Shown piece by piece: positions 32,533 through 41,598 of a DNA stretch of 64,000 bases. The notes below the pieces were generated by a model, which saw nothing but the letters and a program-made list of their open reading frames with translations, was not told the DNA's origin and did no database searches. The DNA comes from Bacteroidota bacterium (GTDB taxonomy: Bacteria > Bacteroidota > Bacteroidia > Flavobacteriales_D > Crocinitomicaceae). Location: positions 248,001-312,000 of the forward strand of contig JACPUU010000001.1 of assembly GCA_016192075.1 (NCBI GenBank). The letters are read 5' to 3'. Within the stretch, counting starts at the first letter, position 1. Each line of letters starts with the position of its first letter. The translations under genes were made by a program, and so were the position numbers.

Positions 32533-34128
32533 CTAATTCTTCCCCACCTTAAAGTCAGAGGTGAAATGAAACGTGATATCCTTATAATCCTGCTGTGCCA
32601 TTTGCAGCAGGAAAGGGGTTTCGGCCAGAAAAACAGGGTTTTTGTCTTTATCCTGGGCAATGTAAATGGTTTTAGCCCTGATAAACTGATCCAGCTGTTG
32701 TTGATTGGTGCTGGTCATCCAGCACGCTTTGTAAAAGCGTTTAGGGGTAAATTCACAGGTGGCCCCGTATTCATTTTCAAGCCGGTATTTAATTACCTCA
32801 AACTGAAGTTGGCCCACTGTTCCAACAATTTTTCGGTTGCCGGGCTGTTGTACAAAAAGTTGCGCTACACCTTCATCTGTGAGCTGTTCAATGCCTTTTT
32901 CAAGCTGCTTTGATTTCAGCGGATCCCTGTTTTCAAGTTCCATAAAAATTTCCGGCGAGAAACTTGGAATGCCTTTGAAAGAGAAATTGGATTGCTCTGT
33001 AAGCGTGTCGCCGATTTTGAAGTTGCCGGTATCATACAGTCCAACCACATCACCCGGGTAAGCTTCATCAATAACACTTTTGTCCTGCGCCATAAATGAG
33101 GTTGGGTTGGCAAACTTAAAGTTTTTGTCAAGCCGCACCTGGTGGTAAAAGTGATTACGTTCAAAACGGCCGGATACGACGCGTAAAAAAGCAATCCGGT
33201 CACGGTGTTTGGGGTCGAGGTTGGCGTGAATTTTAAATACAAATCCGCTGAACTCATCTGCCTGTGGCTCAATAAAACCGGCATCTGTTTCGCGTCCGCG
33301 CGGTGACGGAGATATTTCAAGAAAGGCCTCCAGCAATTCTTTTACCCCAAAATTATTGACCGCACTGCCAAAGAAAACCGGGGCCACATCACCGCTGAGG
33401 TAATTTTTAACGTCAAATTCATCATATACCCCTTCAATCAGGTGCAGCTCTTCACGCAGCAGGCCGGCTGCCTCATCACCCACCAGTTCATCAATTTCAT
33501 TGCTTTGTATGTCATTGATCGAAACAATTTCCTGGGCAATTTTGGTTTTACTGGCTGCAAACAGGTTCAGTTGTTTTCGAAAGATATTATACACGCCTTT
33601 AAAGGTGGCTCCAATACCAATAGGCCATGACAGCGGACGTACCTTTATTTTGAGCATACTTTCCAGCTCATCCAGCAAATCAAACGGGTCACGCCCTTCG
33701 CGGTCCATTTTATTGATGAAGATAATAACCGGTGTTTTGCGCATGCGGCAAACCTCCATCAACCTTTCTGTCTGGGCTTCTACACCATTGGCGCAGTCAA
33801 TGACCAGGATAACGCTGTCAACCGCGGTTAATGTGCGGTAGGTATCTTCAGCAAAATCTTTGTGGCCCGGTGTATCCAGAATATTAACCTGTTTACCGTT
33901 GTATTCAAACGCCATAACAGAGGTTGCAACAGAGATACCCCGCTGTTTTTCAATCTCCATAAAGTCAGAGGTTGCCGTTTTTTTGATTTTGTTGTTCTTT
34001 ACCGCACCGGCAGTTTGAATAGCTCCGCCAAAAAGGAGCAGCTTCTCTGTTAAGGTTGTTTTTCCGGCATCGGGGTGAGAAATAATAGCGAATGTGCGTC
34101 TTTTCTCAATTTCGGTTGCAAACTTCAT
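32533..34128 (-). CDS. prfC: peptide chain release factor 3
   Basis: RF3 is the GTPase that removes RF1/RF2 from the ribosome after termination. The 531-residue length is normal. The P-loop is SHPDAGKT (17-24), G3 is DTPGHKDF, G4 is NKMD, and the switch region RGISVATS is intact; the C-terminal half carries the RF3-specific domains. It is divergent from the L,D-transpeptidase gene, with a GC-rich hairpin in the spacer. Confidence 0.97.
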   Translation of the reverse strand: MKFATEIEKRRTFAIISHPDAGKTTLTEKLLLFGGAIQTAGAVKNNKIKKTATSDFMEIEKQRGISVATSVMAFEYNGKQVNILDTPGHKDFAEDTYRTLTAVDSVILVIDCANGVEAQTERLMEVCRMRKTPVIIFINKMDREGRDPFDLLDELESMLKIKVRPLSWPIGIGATFKGVYNIFRKQLNLFAASKTKIAQEIVSINDIQSNEIDELVGDEAAGLLREELHLIEGVYDEFDVKNYLSGDVAPVFFGSAVNNFGVKELLEAFLEISPSPRGRETDAGFIEPQADEFSGFVFKIHANLDPKHRDRIAFLRVVSGRFERNHFYHQVRLDKNFKFANPTSFMAQDKSVIDEAYPGDVVGLYDTGNFKIGDTLTEQSNFSFKGIPSFSPEIFMELENRDPLKSKQLEKGIEQLTDEGVAQLFVQQPGNRKIVGTVGQLQFEVIKYRLENEYGATCEFTPKRFYKACWMTSTNQQQLDQFIRAKTIYIAQDKDKNPVFLAETPFLLQMAQQDYKDITFHFTSDFKVGKN

Positions 34129-34178
34129 TCTTTTGGTACTACCGGTTCGTCGGTCTGATCTGTTAATTTATCTAAAAT

Positions 34179-34195
34179 CCGGGGATTTTCCCCGG
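34179..34195. other. GC-rich hairpin in the prfC/transpeptidase spacer
   Basis: CCGGGG-ATTTT-CCCCGG is a perfect 6-bp stem in the 111-bp divergent spacer, with A-rich flanks but no T-run. On the minus strand it would lie in the prfC leader. Confidence 0.35.
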
Positions 34196-34239
34196 TCTCA
34201 AAACCGCAAAAGTAGGCAGTTTCGTTATATTTACGGTAT

Positions 34240-35040
34240 ATGTGTGCAAGGAAACGTAAAAAAACGCCCGTTTTTTTCGTTTTGGTTTCGCTCTTCACAG
34301 GTCTTGTTTACAGTTCTTCTGGTCGTGCGGAAGAGGTAAACGCTTCAGACCTGCTGGCTGTGGATTCTGTCTACTCAAGGGCAAAAGCTGATTTCGAAAA
34401 ATACGTGCAGGCTGTGTATCATCAGGTTGATGACGCCGCTTTGTCTTATAAAGCCCTTCAGCAAGGGCTTATTGGTTACTGGAATCTGGAAAAAAGAGGT
34501 GAACTGCCCCGAAAGGACATGCTTACCATTGTGGATTTTTCAAAACCATCCAACGAAGAACGCATGTTTATTATAGACCTCTGTAAAAACAAAATCATTT
34601 ACAGAACATTGGTTGCGCATGGTGTTAATTCGGGTGGCTTGTATGCCCGCAATTTTTCAAATGAAGAAAACTCACATCAGAGCAGTCTTGGTTTTTATAT
34701 TACCACAACCACGTATTCCGGTAAATATGACCTGGCTTTGCGTATTGATGGTTTGGAGTCAACCAATTCAAAAGCCAATAGCCGCGGTGTTGTAATTCAC
34801 GCTGCTAAATATGCCACCTATGAGTTTCTGGAGCAAAACGGCTGTACCCTGGGACGGTCTTACGGATGCCCGGCCTTACCGTATGACAATTTTGAGCAGG
34901 TGGTTGAATGGATCAAAGGCGGAACCTGTTTCTTTATCTATTACCCAAGCAATTCATACGAAAGACATTCTAAATACCTTTCAAGAACAGATTACCTGGA
35001 AGATTTTGTGCCGGCAGACAATACACTAGCGAATAACTAA
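34240..35040 (+). CDS. murein L,D-transpeptidase catalytic domain protein (YkuD_2 type)
   Basis: The protein has 266 residues with a basic N-terminus and signal peptide (about 9-30). The catalytic part has His187 (GVVIHAAKY) and Cys210 in GRSYGCPAL, the two active-site elements of the YkuD_2 branch, where the usual SHGC motif is replaced by S-x-GCP. Such enzymes make 3-3 cross-links in peptidoglycan or attach proteins to it; the exact reaction here is not known. Its 3' end overlaps the convergent T9SS gene by 15 bp. A TATATTTA box at about 34226-34233 would give a nearly leaderless mRNA. Confidence 0.88.
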   Translation: MCARKRKKTPVFFVLVSLFTGLVYSSSGRAEEVNASDLLAVDSVYSRAKADFEKYVQAVYHQVDDAALSYKALQQGLIGYWNLEKRGELPRKDMLTIVDFSKPSNEERMFIIDLCKNKIIYRTLVAHGVNSGGLYARNFSNEENSHQSSLGFYITTTTYSGKYDLALRIDGLESTNSKANSRGVVIHAAKYATYEFLEQNGCTLGRSYGCPALPYDNFEQVVEWIKGGTCFFIYYPSNSYERHSKYLSRTDYLEDFVPADNTLANN

Positions 35041-37236
35041 GCGCTCACTTAAAATCTGGTTTCCGGATTTTACACGCAAGGTATAAATACCACTGGTCAG
35101 ATAGGTGAGGTCAAGTTGCTGGGTAACATTTTCAGCTGAATAAACCAGGTTTTTGGTGAAAACAGGTTTCCCTGTCAGGTCAAGAACTTCAATGACTGAT
35201 TCAGCACCAACTTCACAGGTAAAACGAATTTCAAAGCTACCCGCGTTCGGATTTGGAATAATTTCAATTTTCTGCGCCGCATCAAAGAATGCACCGACGG
35301 TTTCAGTAGCCTCAGGTTCGCCGCTTTCATAATACACCAGCAAACGGTAATAATTTATACCCGGCAATGGTTTTGTATCCGGTACTTCGTAGGCATATCC
35401 GGCATCACCTCCCTGCGCCGGAATAGTGGTCAGATCTTTAAATGAACCGTCGGCTGACAAGCGCTGAACCACAAATTTTTCCATACCGCTTTCTGTAAAC
35501 GTATTCCAGGACACTTTAATGTTGTTTTCACCTGTCGTTGCAATCAGGTTGTCAAGGCGCACCGGCAGCGGGCAGCCAATGTCAAAAGTGGCTATTCTGC
35601 TCACACCGCAGGCATCAGTAACGGTGCAGGTATAAACAGCCGGTGTATTATTTACAGTAATAGTGCTGCTGGTTGCCCCAGTGCTCCAGGCATAGGTATA
35701 ACCCGGAACGCCGTTTGCCGTGGCCGGATCAAGAATTGAAGTACCAATACAATCAGCATCGTTAATGGTTTGGCTGCCATTACCGGTGGCTGTGTTGGCC
35801 AGTGTTTCCAGGGTGCTGCCGGTTATGGTTACAATCCAGGTATTGTTGTTGATGCGCTGACAGCTGGTGCCGCATGCACCGCCTGTATTGCAGTAACAGT
35901 ATGAATTAAAAATGCTGAAGTTTACGTTTCCACTACAGGCGGGTGCCAGGCAGGTAACCAGGTTGTCAAAGGCCAGGTTGGTGCCTGTACAGGTTCCCGG
36001 CGCATCGGCATTACAACCCCAATAACCGTCAACACCGCAAGATGTTTGAAAATAAAATCCGGCATCACTCATCCAGCAGCTGAAAAAGCAGGAGCCTCCT
36101 AATGTTTCATGGACAATGCTGAATGTTGCTCCTGTTAGTGTTGAATTTGCAGGTCTGGGAACAGTAAGGGTGTATGAACAGTCAACCCCGGTGCCTCCGC
36201 AAAATGAACCATTGTAACGGAAACGCATAATGCCGGCGGTGTAAGTGGCAGATGAGTTTACAGACGGGTCAATAACCATGGGGTATACCGCTGCCGGGTT
36301 ATTCAGCCATTCAACCGGTACCCACATTTCCAGGTCATGATCCTGAATTTTATAACCAAATTGATCGGTATTTTCTTTAATGCCTGACTGATCATACCCA
36401 AAAGCTGTTTCAAAATACAACCCGTCACCACTGGTGTTTACTATTTTGGCAACACCTATTTTTGCTCCAGTGCCAGCTTCTATATCAATAACCTCATGCA
36501 TTTCAAGGTGAAATTCTGAATCAGCAGCCAGGTGATCGGTAAAAATCAAATGCCCGTCTGAAAATCCGGGATTTGAAGTCACAACGTAATCTGTTTTAAG
36601 CTGACCCAGTGACACTTTTATTTCAATGTCAATTCCCGGCCAGGCGTTGCTGATTTTAATACCATCATCTCCGGCGGTAATGTTGGACCAATCAGCCTGC
36701 CCCAGGCTGGTAAATGTACCTGCAGTTGATTTATGAACCAGTTCAATATTCCGGTTAAGTGCAATTTGCTCACCGCCTGGCAATGTAAACGAAGTTAAGT
36801 GCTGGTCACTGTCAATGCGTATCGGAAAATCCTGGTGGGATGATTCAAAAACAGTGCTGCTCTCATAAAGCGGTTTAATGCGCGGATCATAGGTTCTCAA
36901 ATAACCGTCTGAATCAGTATAATGAATTTTGCCATAAGCGGCCTGGCTGTAAAAAAGGGTTGATTCAGCTCCTTTACCTACAAACATGCGGGTTGAGTCT
37001 GTGCGCTCGTGAATCAGTTCATAACAATCCTGGCAGGGGGCATTGTAGGGGAGCGTTCCAAATTCAGGATGTGTCTGAAATTCTGCAGGCGTGAGTCTTT
37101 TTAATTCTTCGGTAATTTCCTGGCCTGAGAGTGTAAACGTATCAAAATTGTATGTTTTGGATGCCATTGGCTGTCCATAAACAACCCCGTTTGCAGCAAA
37201 CATCAACACTAAAAAAAAAGTCTTCGGTGTTTTCAT
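35026..37236 (-). CDS. large T9SS type A sorting domain protein
   Basis: The protein has 736 residues with a signal peptide (about 1-22). The first 330 residues resemble the beta-rich start of many surface proteins of this phylum and have a CQDCY pair. The middle (about 340-560) is very rich in Cys, Gly, Asn and Thr (for example NNNTWIVTITG and TVTDACG), suggesting disulfide-stabilised repeats. A fibronectin type III-like domain (about 565-655) follows, then the type A T9SS domain at the end (IEIIPNPNAG...LDLTGKPV...GIYTLRV...). It should be secreted and possibly anchored at the surface; no enzymatic motif is seen. Confidence 0.85.
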   Translation of the reverse strand: MKTPKTFFLVLMFAANGVVYGQPMASKTYNFDTFTLSGQEITEELKRLTPAEFQTHPEFGTLPYNAPCQDCYELIHERTDSTRMFVGKGAESTLFYSQAAYGKIHYTDSDGYLRTYDPRIKPLYESSTVFESSHQDFPIRIDSDQHLTSFTLPGGEQIALNRNIELVHKSTAGTFTSLGQADWSNITAGDDGIKISNAWPGIDIEIKVSLGQLKTDYVVTSNPGFSDGHLIFTDHLAADSEFHLEMHEVIDIEAGTGAKIGVAKIVNTSGDGLYFETAFGYDQSGIKENTDQFGYKIQDHDLEMWVPVEWLNNPAAVYPMVIDPSVNSSATYTAGIMRFRYNGSFCGGTGVDCSYTLTVPRPANSTLTGATFSIVHETLGGSCFFSCWMSDAGFYFQTSCGVDGYWGCNADAPGTCTGTNLAFDNLVTCLAPACSGNVNFSIFNSYCYCNTGGACGTSCQRINNNTWIVTITGSTLETLANTATGNGSQTINDADCIGTSILDPATANGVPGYTYAWSTGATSSTITVNNTPAVYTCTVTDACGVSRIATFDIGCPLPVRLDNLIATTGENNIKVSWNTFTESGMEKFVVQRLSADGSFKDLTTIPAQGGDAGYAYEVPDTKPLPGINYYRLLVYYESGEPEATETVGAFFDAAQKIEIIPNPNAGSFEIRFTCEVGAESVIEVLDLTGKPVFTKNLVYSAENVTQQLDLTYLTSGIYTLRVKSGNQILSERLVIR

Positions 37237-37354
37237 GGTTAGTTGGTTTTAGAAAAATGGGCCGGATATAGCTAAAGATAAATAATCAAAAGGGATTAAG
37301 CAACAGTTTTGGGCTAATTAACACATCTGCCGGTTCTTAATTCCGGAAAAACGA

Positions 37355-37549
37355 TCACTTAAAGGAGTAACCTAACTCCTCAATAACTGTTTTCAGCAGC
37401 AATTCATCAGTTTCACCTTCAATAATCAATTTGTTTTCTGCGGGAATGGCGGTAGCTGCTGAAACACCTTCGAGCTGGAGTACTGCCTTTTCTACCTTGG
37501 CCTTGCAATGGTTACAGGTCATGCCTTCTACTTTATATTCTTTTGTCAT
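37355..37549 (-). CDS. heavy-metal-associated (HMA) domain protein, CopZ-like
   Basis: The protein has 64 residues from ATG 37549 (a start 16 codons upstream is open but lacks conservation). It is one HMA domain with the metal-binding GMTCNHC motif (Cys12, Cys15) and the usual beta-alpha-beta-beta-alpha-beta order ending in EELGYSFK. Such proteins carry copper(I) to ATPases or regulators. It is alone here, without a copper ATPase next to it. Confidence 0.92.
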   Translation of the reverse strand: MTKEYKVEGMTCNHCKAKVEKAVLQLEGVSAATAIPAENKLIIEGETDELLLKTVIEELGYSFK

Positions 37550-37713
37550 ACATTCTCTTATTTTGGTTGTATTGTTTTTCAACCCGGTCCCAATCATCCT
37601 ATTGTTCCGGGATACCTTTCAGGGGCAGTTTTTAGTTTACAAAATTAAGGTTTAATAACATTTTATTGGTGATTATTGTTCATGCAACGGTATGACATTT
37701 GTAATAAAGTCGC

Positions 37714-37721
37714 TAATTTTG
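37714..37721 (+). promoter_or_regulatory. -7 promoter box TAATTTTG for the dapF operon
   Basis: TAATTTTG matches TAnnTTTG and lies 16 nt before the ATG at 37738, the first gene of the operon running to mltG. Confidence 0.5.
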
Positions 37722-37737
37722 TATTGGATTTATTGCC

Positions 37738-38364
37738 ATGAAATATCTCATTATCACCGGAGTTTTTATTGTTGGAATGTCACTTGGTTATGTGGTAGGA
37801 ACGCGCTCTGCATTTTCAGTAGACTCCGGTAATCCTGACCAAATGAATCAGGTGAGTATGGTATCATCTGATAAAAGCACATCAAAAAATGACCGTGAAT
37901 TAAATGCCGCTGAGTCAACGCTCGAGCAAATGCAGCATGAGTATGACTCAACAGATGCAGCATTGACAGATTCAACACTGATTGATTTAATGCTGCTTGA
38001 TTCAACACTTGAAGATGAAAATATCAGCACTGAAAAACTAATTAAAACAATTTCTATTCCGGTTGTGTATCTGACAGAAGAAACGTCAAAAGACACTGCC
38101 ATGCAAGATTTGCTGGGGATTGATGAAGTAAAAATAAATGCCCTGTTTGTTGAGTTCTGGGAGTCACCGCTGAATTTTGAAGGTTACAAATTATCACGTA
38201 AAAAACTCATTGTGTATGGGCTTAGTTCACAGTTCGACTATAAACTTTACAAAGACGGATCGTCGTACTTTTTAGCCTGTCAGAATATCTATTACAAGAT
38301 GAAAGAAACGCAGGACTTTTTACCTTTTGTTGAGGTTTCGAAAAGTGACGTTTTCCATGATTGA
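37738..38364 (+). CDS. N-terminally anchored protein of unknown function
   Basis: The protein has 208 residues: an N-terminal transmembrane segment or signal anchor (about 3-22), a Ser/Thr/Asp/Leu-rich stretch (about 25-105, with repeated TDSTLIDLMLLDSTLEDE-type text) and a compact C-terminal part (about 130-205). No family is recognised. Its end overlaps dapF by 8 bp, so it is the first gene of the dapF-mltG operon, which suggests, without proof, a cell-envelope role. Confidence 0.6.
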   Translation: MKYLIITGVFIVGMSLGYVVGTRSAFSVDSGNPDQMNQVSMVSSDKSTSKNDRELNAAESTLEQMQHEYDSTDAALTDSTLIDLMLLDSTLEDENISTEKLIKTISIPVVYLTEETSKDTAMQDLLGIDEVKINALFVEFWESPLNFEGYKLSRKKLIVYGLSSQFDYKLYKDGSSYFLACQNIYYKMKETQDFLPFVEVSKSDVFHD

Positions 38365-39139
38365 GTTCTACAAATACCAGGGAACCGGCAATGATTTTAT
38401 CCTGGTTGATAACCGTAATCAGGTTTTTAAATCAGATAAACCGGCCTTTGTCAAAAAATGGTGTGACCGCCGTTTTGGAATAGGGTCAGACGGCCTGATC
38501 TTTATTGAAACTGCATCCGACGCTGATTTTTACGTTGATTTTTATAACCCTGATGGCAGCCAGAGTTTTTGCGGTAATGGTTCACGCTGTGCGGTAAGGT
38601 TTGCCGGCCGGCTTGGAATAACCAGCGGTAAAACAGTAATCTTTAAAGCCATTGATGGCATGCACCGGGCTGAAATGAGTGACAACGCCATTTCTATTCA
38701 AATGAAAGATGTAGCAGCAGTAGATCGTATAGACGCTGATTTTTTTATTCATACCGGTTCACCTCATTACATTGCATTTGATGAGAATTCAGAAAAAGAC
38801 ATTCTTACTTTCGGGCGCCAGATCAGGTATTCTGAACGCTTTAAGCCAGGCGGCACCAATGTGAACCTTGTTAAAACGTTAGCTGATAACCATATTGGCG
38901 TTAAAACGTATGAACGGGGTGTAGAAGGTGAAACATTTTCCTGCGGAACAGGTGTTACAGCCTGTGCGCTTGCTTATGCTTTCAAAAACGGAGTTGAAGC
39001 AGGCACTGTAAGGGCTGATGTCAAGGGGGGAACACTTTTTGTAACGTTTGAGAAATACGGGCATGGCTATCGCAATATCTGGCTCCAGGGGCCTGCAGAA
39101 TTTGTCTATCAGGGAATCATCCATGACACGGCTGAGTAA
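38357..39139 (+). CDS. dapF: diaminopimelate epimerase
   Basis: DapF converts LL- to meso-diaminopimelate for lysine and peptidoglycan. The protein has 260 residues from ATG 38357. The two catalytic cysteines are Cys72 (SFCGNGSRC) and Cys196 (SCGTGVTAC). The N-terminal YQGTGNDF block (7-14) and the GTNVNL segment are also conserved. It overlaps the upstream unknown gene by 8 bp and the next gene by 17 bp. Confidence 0.97.
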   Translation: MIEFYKYQGTGNDFILVDNRNQVFKSDKPAFVKKWCDRRFGIGSDGLIFIETASDADFYVDFYNPDGSQSFCGNGSRCAVRFAGRLGITSGKTVIFKAIDGMHRAEMSDNAISIQMKDVAAVDRIDADFFIHTGSPHYIAFDENSEKDILTFGRQIRYSERFKPGGTNVNLVKTLADNHIGVKTYERGVEGETFSCGTGVTACALAYAFKNGVEAGTVRADVKGGTLFVTFEKYGHGYRNIWLQGPAEFVYQGIIHDTAE

Positions 39140-39632
39140 TGTAATACCATTTCCGGGAGCGGAACGAACCAAAACGTATCTGCTACTTGTTTCTCCTGAA
39201 TCCATACCACATCTGTGCCTTATTCACGGCGGACTTTATTATTCCCTGACGTATAAAGAATGTGAGAATGCGCGCGACTTTGTACCCTATCTGGCATCGC
39301 TGGTGCGTGCCAAACGCAAATTACTTTTTGTAGAGATTGACCGGGTTGCAGAAAATCCCTGGACCATTTTCAAAAAATACGAAAAACTGGCCGGGTTAGA
39401 TTTGACTTGTTTACAGCCTATCAAAGAAACCATTTTTGAAAATAGCAACGCCGGTTTTGTTTTTGAACTCATTCAGGAGCTTCAGAACGCAGATCGTATC
39501 AAACAGGTTTATCACATGAACATGGAACCTGATTTTAAAAATCAGGATTTTTTTAGCCTTCGTGAATACTCTAAAGAAGCCATTTTTACGTACATTCAGG
39601 CATTGAATGAAAAGCATGCTAAAAAGCAGTAA
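39123..39632 (+). CDS. cytoplasmic protein of unknown function
   Basis: The protein has 169 residues from ATG 39123 (a longer frame begins inside dapF but lacks an upstream signal). It has no signal peptide or membrane segment and no motif I recognise. Its predicted structure alternates helices and strands (KTYLLLVSPESIPHLCLIHG, KRKLLFVEIDRV). It overlaps dapF by 17 bp and the acetyltransferase by 26 bp, so it is firmly part of the operon. Confidence 0.6.
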   Translation: MTRLSNVIPFPGAERTKTYLLLVSPESIPHLCLIHGGLYYSLTYKECENARDFVPYLASLVRAKRKLLFVEIDRVAENPWTIFKKYEKLAGLDLTCLQPIKETIFENSNAGFVFELIQELQNADRIKQVYHMNMEPDFKNQDFFSLREYSKEAIFTYIQALNEKHAKKQ

Positions 39633-40134
39633 AATTTTTCTGCGGGCAGTTGAACCGGCTGACCTTGATTGTTTATTGGCCTGGGAAAATAACCCTGAAT
39701 ACTGGCGCGTAAGCAATACGCTGACTCCTTTTTCGAAAGAACTGATTCATCAATACGTGCATTCAGCCCAGGATATTTACGCTGTCAGGCAAATCAGACT
39801 GATGATTGAAGAAACAGCCTCAGGTAAAACCGTTGGGGCAATTGATTTGTTTGATTTTGAGCCCAGGCACCAGCGTGCGGGAGTGGGTATTTTAATTGAT
39901 GAAAAATACCGCAAAAAAGGCTATGCTTCGGATGCGCTTAAATTAGTCAAAGAATATGCGCTGAATGTGGTTGGTATTCGTAACCTGTTTGCCGTTATTC
40001 TGGCTGACAACAAGGCCAGCATTGCGCTGTTTGAAAAGAGCGGATTTGAAAAAGTGGGACACCGCAAAAACTGGTTCAATGATGGAAAAAACTGGATTGA
40101 TGAATTCATGTACCAGTCTCAATTAATCAACTGA
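39607..40134 (+). CDS. GNAT family N-acetyltransferase
   Basis: The protein has 175 residues (166 or more if the second ATG at 39616 is used). The order of motifs fits the RimJ/SpeG-like branch: KIFLRAVEPADLDCLLAWENN at the start, the acetyl-CoA loop in RAGVGILIDEKYRKKGYASDA (about 86-106), and NLFAVILADNKASIALFEKSGFEKVG near the end. It transfers acetyl groups to an amine; the substrate is unknown. It lies between the unknown 39123 gene and mltG. Confidence 0.9.
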   Translation: MKSMLKSSKIFLRAVEPADLDCLLAWENNPEYWRVSNTLTPFSKELIHQYVHSAQDIYAVRQIRLMIEETASGKTVGAIDLFDFEPRHQRAGVGILIDEKYRKKGYASDALKLVKEYALNVVGIRNLFAVILADNKASIALFEKSGFEKVGHRKNWFNDGKNWIDEFMYQSQLIN

Positions 40135-40143
40135 TCAGCATCT

Positions 40144-41211
40144 ATGTCTGCTACAAACGCTAAATCAAAAAACATGAGAATACTTGTATCAATCGTTCTG
40201 ATTTTGGGTGTCAGTGCATCAGCCTATATATGGGGATGGCCCATGTATCAGCTGCATTTTACAGCCATTGATCTTCAAAAAGACACGTTGATTTATGTAA
40301 AAACCGGCACCACCATGGATGAGCTGGCAACTCAGATTGAAACAGAAAGCATTCTTACCAAAGACAAGTTTCTGAAGTTTTCAGCTGACCTTGATTTTGA
40401 TGACTCAAAAATAGAACCGGGTAAATACCGGGTTTTTTCAGGTATGAAAATCAAAAATCTGATTTATGCCTTGAAAAACGGAAACCAGGAAGTAAAAGAT
40501 GTTCAGGTCACGTTTAACAACTGCCATGATGTTTACGACCTGGCAGGCAAGGTAGCACCTTCCATAGAGGCTGACTCCACAGAACTCGCAACGTATATTT
40601 CAGACCCGAAGACCATGGAAAAATATGGTTTCAGAAAAGAAACCATGCCCTCTCTTTTTCTGCCGGATACCTATGAAGTGGGCGAGTGGGATATGAGTGC
40701 AGAAGAGTTTGTGGCCTTTATGGCTGAGCAGTGGAAAGCTTTCTGGAATGAGGAACGTGTTGCCAAACGCACTAAAATTAACCTGAGTGAGTCGCAGGTG
40801 GCCACGCTTGCATCTATTATTGAAGCAGAGCAGGGCATTCACACGCAGGAATGGGAAACCATTGCCGGTTTGTACCTGAACCGGTTAGAAACAGGCATGC
40901 GTCTGCAGGCTGATCCAACGGCTAAATTCTGCTGGGGAGATGAACTGGCAGGCGTGCAGCGCTTACTGGAAACTCACATGCAAAAAGACTGTCCGTATAA
41001 CACTTACCTCTATGCAGGTTTGCCTCCGGGGCCCATTCGCATTCCTTCCAAAAAAGCCATTGATGCTGTTTTAAATGCTGAAGATCACAACTATTTATAT
41101 TTCTGTGCCAAGGCAGATAACAGCGGTTTACATGCCTTTGCTGAAACCTATAGCCAGCATTTGGAAAACGCCCGCAAGTTTTGGAAATACATGGATGAGC
41201 GGGGGAACTAA
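40144..41211 (+). CDS. mltG: endolytic murein transglycosylase MltG
   Basis: MltG cuts nascent glycan strands and so sets their length. The 355-residue protein has an N-terminal membrane anchor (about 12-34), a LysM-like part, and the YceG catalytic domain with the glutamate in LASIIEAEQ (Glu227, matching Glu218 of E. coli), plus QADPTAKF and the final GLPPGPI block. It ends the operon that begins at 37738 and shares peptidoglycan as theme with dapF. Confidence 0.95.
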   Translation: MSATNAKSKNMRILVSIVLILGVSASAYIWGWPMYQLHFTAIDLQKDTLIYVKTGTTMDELATQIETESILTKDKFLKFSADLDFDDSKIEPGKYRVFSGMKIKNLIYALKNGNQEVKDVQVTFNNCHDVYDLAGKVAPSIEADSTELATYISDPKTMEKYGFRKETMPSLFLPDTYEVGEWDMSAEEFVAFMAEQWKAFWNEERVAKRTKINLSESQVATLASIIEAEQGIHTQEWETIAGLYLNRLETGMRLQADPTAKFCWGDELAGVQRLLETHMQKDCPYNTYLYAGLPPGPIRIPSKKAIDAVLNAEDHNYLYFCAKADNSGLHAFAETYSQHLENARKFWKYMDERGN

Positions 41212-41310
41212 AAAATTTGTGGCACGGTGTTGAAACTTCCGGAGTTATTTAATTCCCGCTTTATATTCACAGGTGTTACAGAGATTCAAAGACAGAATTC
41301 ATTTTTCCCG

Positions 41311-41438
41311 CAACGCTTGCGCCAAAGCTCATTGCCTTCGCGCAGCCGCTTATGCTTACGCCGGAGCTTCAGCATAGGCGCACGGCATAGCAAGGTCAGC
41401 ATAGGCGCACGGCATAGCAAGGTGAGCGTAGGAGCCAG
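41311..41438 (-). repeat. dispersed GC-rich repeat, copy A
   Basis: This 128-bp block is repeated in opposite orientation at 54777-54873. The copies differ at four positions, and copy A has 31 extra bases. Inside copy A a 27-bp unit (agcataggcgcacggcatag plus caaggtc/g) is repeated in tandem at 41371-41397 and 41398-41424, with a partial third unit. GC content is well above that of the surrounding DNA. It lies between the converging mltG and peptidase genes. Confidence 0.75.
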
Positions 41439-41548
41439 AAAAGCGCTGAAAAATTTCGCGGATGGCGCTGATTTATTTTGGCGAATAGGGGCCTGGAGCA
41501 AAAAAAAGTGCTGGTGGTCTGAAAAAAATCTATAGGAAAAGTCAACAA

Positions 41549-41576
41549 AAAAACCGGACATCACTGCCCGGTTTTT
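41549..41576 (-). terminator. intrinsic terminator of the dipeptidyl-peptidase III gene
   Basis: AAAAACCGG and CCGGTTTTT form a 9-bp perfect stem (10-nt loop), and the minus-strand transcript continues into a T-rich run. It lies 22 bp past the peptidase stop. Confidence 0.88.
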
Positions 41577-41598
41577 CTCATTCAATAATAGAAAAAAA

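Larger units (their letters stand above)
41212..41598. other. intergenic region
   Basis: This 387-bp gap holds repeat copy A and the peptidase terminator. The rest (41439-41545) has CGCGGATGGCGCTGATT text like worn CGCAGAT-type repeats. The coding frames through the repeat are low in complexity and not believable as genes. Confidence 0.6.

Noticed and set aside
41227-41535. A frame through repeat copy A (SIGARHSKV-type repeats)
   Set aside because: The repeats are a by-product of the 27-bp DNA unit. The same unit gives unrelated text on the other strand and at 54.8 kb, and no start context or conservation supports it.
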